Source of the DNA: Clostridia bacterium
GTDB lineage: Bacteria; Bacillota; Clostridia; Christensenellales; Borkfalkiaceae
Length of the DNA stretch: 8,230 nt
Direction of reading: 5' to 3'
Assembly (NCBI GenBank): GCA_017421905.1
Contig: JAFOHH010000247.1
Span: forward strand, 1-8,230
Shown here: in pieces, positions 5,107 through 8,230 of the stretch
Numbering within the stretch: the stretch's first letter is position 1
Layout of the letters: each line of letters begins with the position of its first letter
Notes under the pieces: model-generated
The model's database searches: none
Told to the model about the DNA's origin: nothing
Seen by the model: the letters and a program-made list of their open reading frames with translations, nothing else
Made by a program: the position numbers and the translations under genes

Positions 5107-5523
5107 TTGTTTTTTGGCGAACAACGCCTTACCGAAAAGCAGGCAAGGCTTATGAATCCCGTGGTACTCGCTTTCGTGGGGGACGCGGTTTATACGCTAT
5201 TCGTGCGCACCACCGCGGCAACGCAATCGGACGGCAAGGCAAACGCGCTCAATAAAAAAAGCGCAAGCGAGGTTTCCGCCGTTTCGCAAGCAAAAAAAAT
5301 AGACGCTTTGCTTACTATTTTAACCGAAGAAGAGCTGGGCGTATTTAAGCGGGCGCGTAACGCAAAAAAAACCACGCGCGCCAAGCATGCAAGCGTTTCG
5401 CAGTATAACAAGTCTACCGGGTTCGAGGCCCTCGTTGGCTATCTTTACTTAACGGGACAGGAAGAGCGCTTAAAGCAAATCGTCAGCTTTGAAGTGCAAG
5501 AGGAGGAAGAGTATGAAGGTTGA
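5107..5523 (+). CDS. mrnC: Mini-ribonuclease III (MrnC)
   Basis: This 138-residue protein is an RNase III catalytic domain without the double-stranded RNA-binding domain, which defines Mini-III. Bacillus MrnC, of about 143 residues, matures the ends of 23S rRNA. The domain opens with NPVVLAFVGDAVY, where Asp26 is a metal ligand. The second active-site block is RAKHASVSQYNKSTGFEALVGYLY, with Glu107. The frame has no ATG before the conserved block except Met16, which is too close to it. TTG at 5107 with AAAGGGG 9 bases before it is the best start. It is the first gene of an operon and overlaps rlmB by 11 bases. In Bacillus the gene also precedes rlmB (yacO); cysS, which precedes it there, is not seen here. 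Confidence 0.94.
   Translation: MFFGEQRLTEKQARLMNPVVLAFVGDAVYTLFVRTTAATQSDGKANALNKKSASEVSAVSQAKKIDALLTILTEEELGVFKRARNAKKTTRAKHASVSQYNKSTGFEALVGYLYLTGQEERLKQIVSFEVQEEEEYEG
5501..5506 (+). promoter_or_regulatory. Ribosome binding site that fixes the rlmB start
   Basis: AGGAGG inside the end of mrnC lies 6 bases before the ATG at 5513. It rules out the upstream in-frame TTG at 5489 as the start. Confidence 0.85.
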
Positions 5524-6238
5524 AGGAAGAAACGCCGTTTTCGAGCTTCTTAAAACGGATAAAACCGTAGATAAGCTTTTGGTGGAAAACGGACAAAAGG
5601 ACGACGCTTGCCGCCGCATTTTAGCCCTTGCCAAGGATAAGAAAATTAAAGTGCAGTTTTTAGACCGCACCGCCTTATATAAGGAAAGTGAAACGGGCAG
5701 ATGTCAAGGCTTTATCGCTTATACGACCGATTACGAATACGCCGACCTTGCGGATATTTTATCCGCTACGCAAGAAAAGGACGGGTTTATCGTTCTTCTC
5801 GCCGGGGTAGAAGACCCCCACAACCTGGGTAGCGTAATCCGCGTTTGCGAATGCGCCGGGGTAGACGGCATCATCATTCCCGCACGCCGCGCCGCAACGG
5901 TAACCGACAACGTACTCCGCATTTCGGAAGGGGCTGCCAACCATATGAAAATTGCCCGCGTAACCAACGTAAACGCGGCAATCGATACCTTAAAGGATGC
6001 AGGCTACTGGATTACGGGCGCAGAGCTTGGCGGCGAAGATATTTACCGTGCCGATTTAACGGGCAAGCTTTGCGTTGTGATCGGCGGTGAGGATACGGGC
6101 ATTCCCCGCCTTACCAAAGAAAAGTGCGACCGCGTAGTTACCCTCCCCGTAATGGGCAAGGTAAACTCGCTTAACGCTTCGGTTGCTTGCGGTATCGTCG
6201 TGTACGAGGCGCTCCGTCAGCGCAGGGCAAAAAAATGA
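5513..6238 (+). CDS. rlmB: 23S rRNA (guanosine-2'-O-)-methyltransferase RlmB (SpoU/TrmH family)
   Basis: This 241-residue protein methylates the 2'-O of a guanosine in 23S rRNA (G2251 in E. coli numbering) using S-adenosylmethionine. The N-terminal substrate-binding domain (residues 1-75) begins with VEGRNAVFELL, as RlmB proteins do. The SPOUT knotted domain has motif 1 NLGSVIRVCECAG (Asn104, Arg110), motif 2 VVIGGEDTGI (Glu193) and motif 3 LPVMGKVNSLNASVACGI (Asn221). The length fits the roughly 245-250 of the family. Its ATG is within the end of mrnC behind a perfect AGGAGG. Its TGA overlaps the sigH ATG by four bases (ATGA), so all three genes are probably translated in a coupled way. A close alternative, TrmH-type tRNA methylation, is less likely given the N-domain and the neighbours. 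Confidence 0.94.
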   Translation: MKVEGRNAVFELLKTDKTVDKLLVENGQKDDACRRILALAKDKKIKVQFLDRTALYKESETGRCQGFIAYTTDYEYADLADILSATQEKDGFIVLLAGVEDPHNLGSVIRVCECAGVDGIIIPARRAATVTDNVLRISEGAANHMKIARVTNVNAAIDTLKDAGYWITGAELGGEDIYRADLTGKLCVVIGGEDTGIPRLTKEKCDRVVTLPVMGKVNSLNASVACGIVVYEALRQRRAKK

Positions 6239-6813
6239 ATCAAAAAACCGATTACGTTATGAAAAGCGACGAGGGGCTAGTTCGCCTGACAAAGGAAGGC
6301 GATCTTTCCGCGGCAAATACGCTAATCGAGCGGTACGCCTCTCGCGTAAAGTGCGTGGCACGCGCCTTTTACCTGCAAAAGGGCGGCGAGCTGGACGACT
6401 TGGTGCAAGAAGGAATGTTTGCGCTATGGAACGCCATCGGCTCTTACCGCGAGGGGGAGGGCGCAACCTTTTCCACCTTTGCCACCCTCTGCGTGCAACG
6501 AAAAATTATTTCCGCCGTTAAAAAAGCAACCGCAAAAAAACGGGGCGACTATTTATCGGACTGCTCCTTATCGGAAGAAGAGATAGAAAAACAGCTCCCC
6601 ACCGCCGTTACGCCCGAGGCGATTTACGAGGGGAAAGAGGTAGCAGCCGAGCTTTTTTCCGCTTTAACCGAATTAGAGCGCGCCGTGCTCCGCTTGTATT
6701 TAGACGGATATTCCTACGGCGAAATCGCAGAAAAAATGAACAAAAACGCCAAGGCGGTAGATAACGCCGTACAGCGTATTCGCAAAAAATTACAGCCCTT
6801 TTACGGAGAATGA
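6235..6813 (+). CDS. sigH: RNA polymerase sigma factor SigH (sigma-70 family, early sporulation type)
   Basis: This is a 192-residue sigma factor (Bacillus SigH is about 218). Region 2 spans residues 25-100: core binding and -10 recognition in ELDDLVQEGMFALWNAI and FSTFATLCVQRKIISAVKKA. Region 4 spans 140-187: LTELERAVLRLYLDGYSYGEIAEKMN and the -35 helix KAVDNAVQRIRKKL. YLDGYSYGEIA and VDNAVQRIRKKL are close to the Bacillus SigH sequence. Sigma-H drives entry into sporulation and competence genes in Bacillus. The start is the ATG of the ATGA overlap with rlmB, with AGGG 7 bases before it. An in-frame ATG at 6259 is possible but has no better site. In Bacillus yacP lies between rlmB and sigH; here it is absent. 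Confidence 0.92.
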   Translation: MNQKTDYVMKSDEGLVRLTKEGDLSAANTLIERYASRVKCVARAFYLQKGGELDDLVQEGMFALWNAIGSYREGEGATFSTFATLCVQRKIISAVKKATAKKRGDYLSDCSLSEEEIEKQLPTAVTPEAIYEGKEVAAELFSALTELERAVLRLYLDGYSYGEIAEKMNKNAKAVDNAVQRIRKKLQPFYGE

Positions 6814-6829
6814 TAAAAGGGAAAATCGT

Positions 6830-6877
6830 TTGCCGTAAGCGGCAAGCGGTAGGGGCTTGCGTTTCCCCAAAACGCAA
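6830..6877 (+). promoter_or_regulatory. Overlapping, mutually exclusive hairpins before dnaX
   Basis: Hairpin 1 is TTGCCG (6830-6835) with CGGCAA (6840-6845). Hairpin 2 is GCAAGC (6842-6847) with GCTTGC (6855-6860). Hairpin 3 is TTGCGTTT (6857-6864) with AAACGCAA (6870-6877). Hairpin 2 uses bases needed by both others, so 1+3 and 2 are alternative folds. Hairpin 3 ends at the ribosome site AAAGGAG (6877-6883), 6 bases before the dnaX ATG. No T-run follows, so any control would be at translation. A regulatory role is inference. Confidence 0.35.
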
Positions 6878-6889
6878 AAGGAGAACGTT

Positions 6890-8230
6890 ATGGGATATTT
6901 AGCGCTATATCGCCGTTTTCGTCCGCAAGGGTTCGATAAGCTCGTTGGGCAAGACGCGGTGGTTCGTACGTTAAAAAATCAAATTGCAGAAGATCGCATC
7001 GGCCACGCATACCTGTTTTGCGGCGCGCGCGGTACGGGTAAAACTTCGGCGGCCAAAATTTTTGCGCGCGCCATTAACTGCACCTCTCCCGTAAACGGTT
7101 CGCCCTGCGGCAAATGTGCGGCGTGCGTTGCCCTTTCGGGTAGCAATATCGACGTGGTGGAAATGGACGCCGCTTCTAACAACAAGGTAGAAGAAGTACG
7201 CGACATCCGCGAAAACGTGCAATATCCGCCCGTTTCCTGCCGATATAAGGTTTATATCATCGACGAAGTGCATATGCTTACCGATTCGGCGTTTAACGCG
7301 CTGCTTAAAACGCTGGAAGAGCCGCCCAAGCACGCCGTGTTCGTTTTAGCAACGACCGAGCCGCAAAAGCTGCCTGCAACCATTCTTTCTCGTTGCATGC
7401 GCTTCGATTTTAAATTAATCGAAACCCCCGTTATTGCAAGCCTCGTTGCGGATATTTACCGAGAGGTAGGCAAGGACTTTGAAGAAGAGGCGGTTTACGC
7501 CATTGCAAAAGCAGGCAACGGCAGCGTGAGAGATGCGCTTTCGGTTGCCGACGTGTGTTTATCTTGCGGAGAAGGCAAACTGACCTATCGCGACGTAACC
7601 GAGGTGCTTGGCGCGGCCGATCGCGACAAAACGGCACAGCTCGTTCGCGCTCTGCTTGAAGGAAAGGAAGGCGACGCACTTTTTTCCATCGACCATTTGG
7701 TAAAAAGCGGAAAAAACGTATTTTTACTTGCAAAGGATACGGTGGGCGTTCTGCGCGATTTGCTGGTGATTAAAAATTGCACCACCGCCGCGGTAGTTCT
7801 CAATTACCCTGCGGAAGAGCTTACCGCCCTTACCGAGCTTGCCGCCCTTGCCGATGCAAAACGCATCGTACGTATGGTGGAAATTTTTACCGAGTTAGAC
7901 GGAAAAATGCGCTACAGCGCATCGCCCCGCGTTATGTTAGAGGCGGCGGCGTTAAAGGCTGCCCGTCCCGAAACGGATTTCGATATGGCGGCGCTTTTGT
8001 TCCGCGTAAACGCTTTAACCGACGAGGTTGCTAAACTAAAAGAAGAGCTTGCCACGGCAAAAACGCTTGCCGCTCAAGCCCCCGTTATGCAACAACCTAT
8101 GCAAGCCCCTGTTATGCAGACCGCCCAAGCGGAAAGCCTGCGGCAAGACGAGCCCGCTAGGGAGCTTGCTCCCACGGTGGAGGAAAACCATTCCGCTCCT
8201 ACGGAAGAACCCGTGCAAACGGAAAGCAAA
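6890..8230 (+). CDS. dnaX: DNA polymerase III subunit gamma/tau DnaX (3' end outside window)
   Basis: 447 residues are visible with no stop. DnaX is the clamp-loader ATPase that loads the beta clamp and ties the replicase together. It opens with the family sequence YLALYRRFRP. Walker A GARGTGKTS is at residues 45-53, a zinc module uses Cys64, Cys73, Cys76 and Cys79, Walker B VYIIDEVHML is at 121-130, the clamp-loader segment NALLKTLEEPP is at 136-146, and the sensor SRC motif is at 167-169. Domain III follows to about residue 370, then a predicted coiled coil (about 372-392) and a Gln/Pro/Glu-rich linker. The linker contains a 27-base near-duplication (QAPVMQ twice, around 8078-8120). AAAGGAG lies 6 bases before the ATG. 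The gene is 76 bases after sigH and may be cotranscribed with it. recR and ybaB are commonly next, but this is beyond the window. Confidence 0.97.
   Translation, partial: MGYLALYRRFRPQGFDKLVGQDAVVRTLKNQIAEDRIGHAYLFCGARGTGKTSAAKIFARAINCTSPVNGSPCGKCAACVALSGSNIDVVEMDAASNNKVEEVRDIRENVQYPPVSCRYKVYIIDEVHMLTDSAFNALLKTLEEPPKHAVFVLATTEPQKLPATILSRCMRFDFKLIETPVIASLVADIYREVGKDFEEEAVYAIAKAGNGSVRDALSVADVCLSCGEGKLTYRDVTEVLGAADRDKTAQLVRALLEGKEGDALFSIDHLVKSGKNVFLLAKDTVGVLRDLLVIKNCTTAAVVLNYPAEELTALTELAALADAKRIVRMVEIFTELDGKMRYSASPRVMLEAAALKAARPETDFDMAALLFRVNALTDEVAKLKEELATAKTLAAQAPVMQQPMQAPVMQTAQAESLRQDEPARELAPTVEENHSAPTEEPVQTESK

Noticed and set aside
7000..8230. Programmed frameshift site producing a short DnaX form
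   Set aside because: I saw no A-rich slippery heptamer with a following hairpin in frame; the rest of the gene is outside the window, so this cannot be excluded there.

Overview
The window looks like chromosomal DNA from an endospore-forming member of the Firmicutes (Clostridia-like). The reasons are gene content and signals: a SpoIIID regulator, a CwlD-type cortex amidase and a sigma-H-type factor stand next to an RNA-processing and replication block (mrnC, rlmB, dnaX), genes use AGGAGG-like ribosome binding sites, and transcription units end in strong hairpin-plus-T-run terminators. The exact lineage cannot be read from the sequence. An uncultured gut clostridium is only a guess.

Layout. 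At 1-203 is the tail of a membrane protein gene, probably DUF1700. It overlaps a DUF4097 gene (196-1155) whose beta-repeat domain carries ten T-G motifs at 19-20 residue spacing. A bidirectional terminator (1197-1226) separates this pair from a convergent short-chain dehydrogenase (SDR) gene on the minus strand (1281-2120). A compact divergent promoter region (2121-2228) serves that gene and a second, FabG/YmfI-like SDR (2229-2948). A terminator, short tandem repeats and a probable sporulation promoter follow, then spoIIID (3261-3530).

The 501-bp gap between spoIIID and cwlD is the most striking part of the window. Between 3575 and 3852 it holds three perfect DnaA boxes (TTATCCACA) and five with one mismatch. 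Two of the perfect boxes form the arms of a 17-bp inverted repeat. This is either a candidate chromosomal origin or a DnaA-titrating or regulatory cluster lying between two sporulation genes. Next come cwlD (4032-4799), a 3'-end tandem repeat and a terminator. A strong promoter then opens mrnC (TTG start, 5107-5523), rlmB (5513-6238) and sigH (6235-6813), all translationally overlapped. dnaX (6890 to the window end, incomplete) follows after a short gap that can fold in alternative ways.

Working together: mrnC-rlmB-sigH matches the order known from Bacillus (there with yacP between rlmB and sigH), linking 23S rRNA maturation and modification to the early sporulation sigma factor. dnaX adds the replication clamp loader. 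SpoIIID and CwlD act later, in the mother cell and in cortex formation. A second theme is that two genes (the minus-strand SDR and cwlD) have their last codons and stop codon copied as short direct repeats just downstream.
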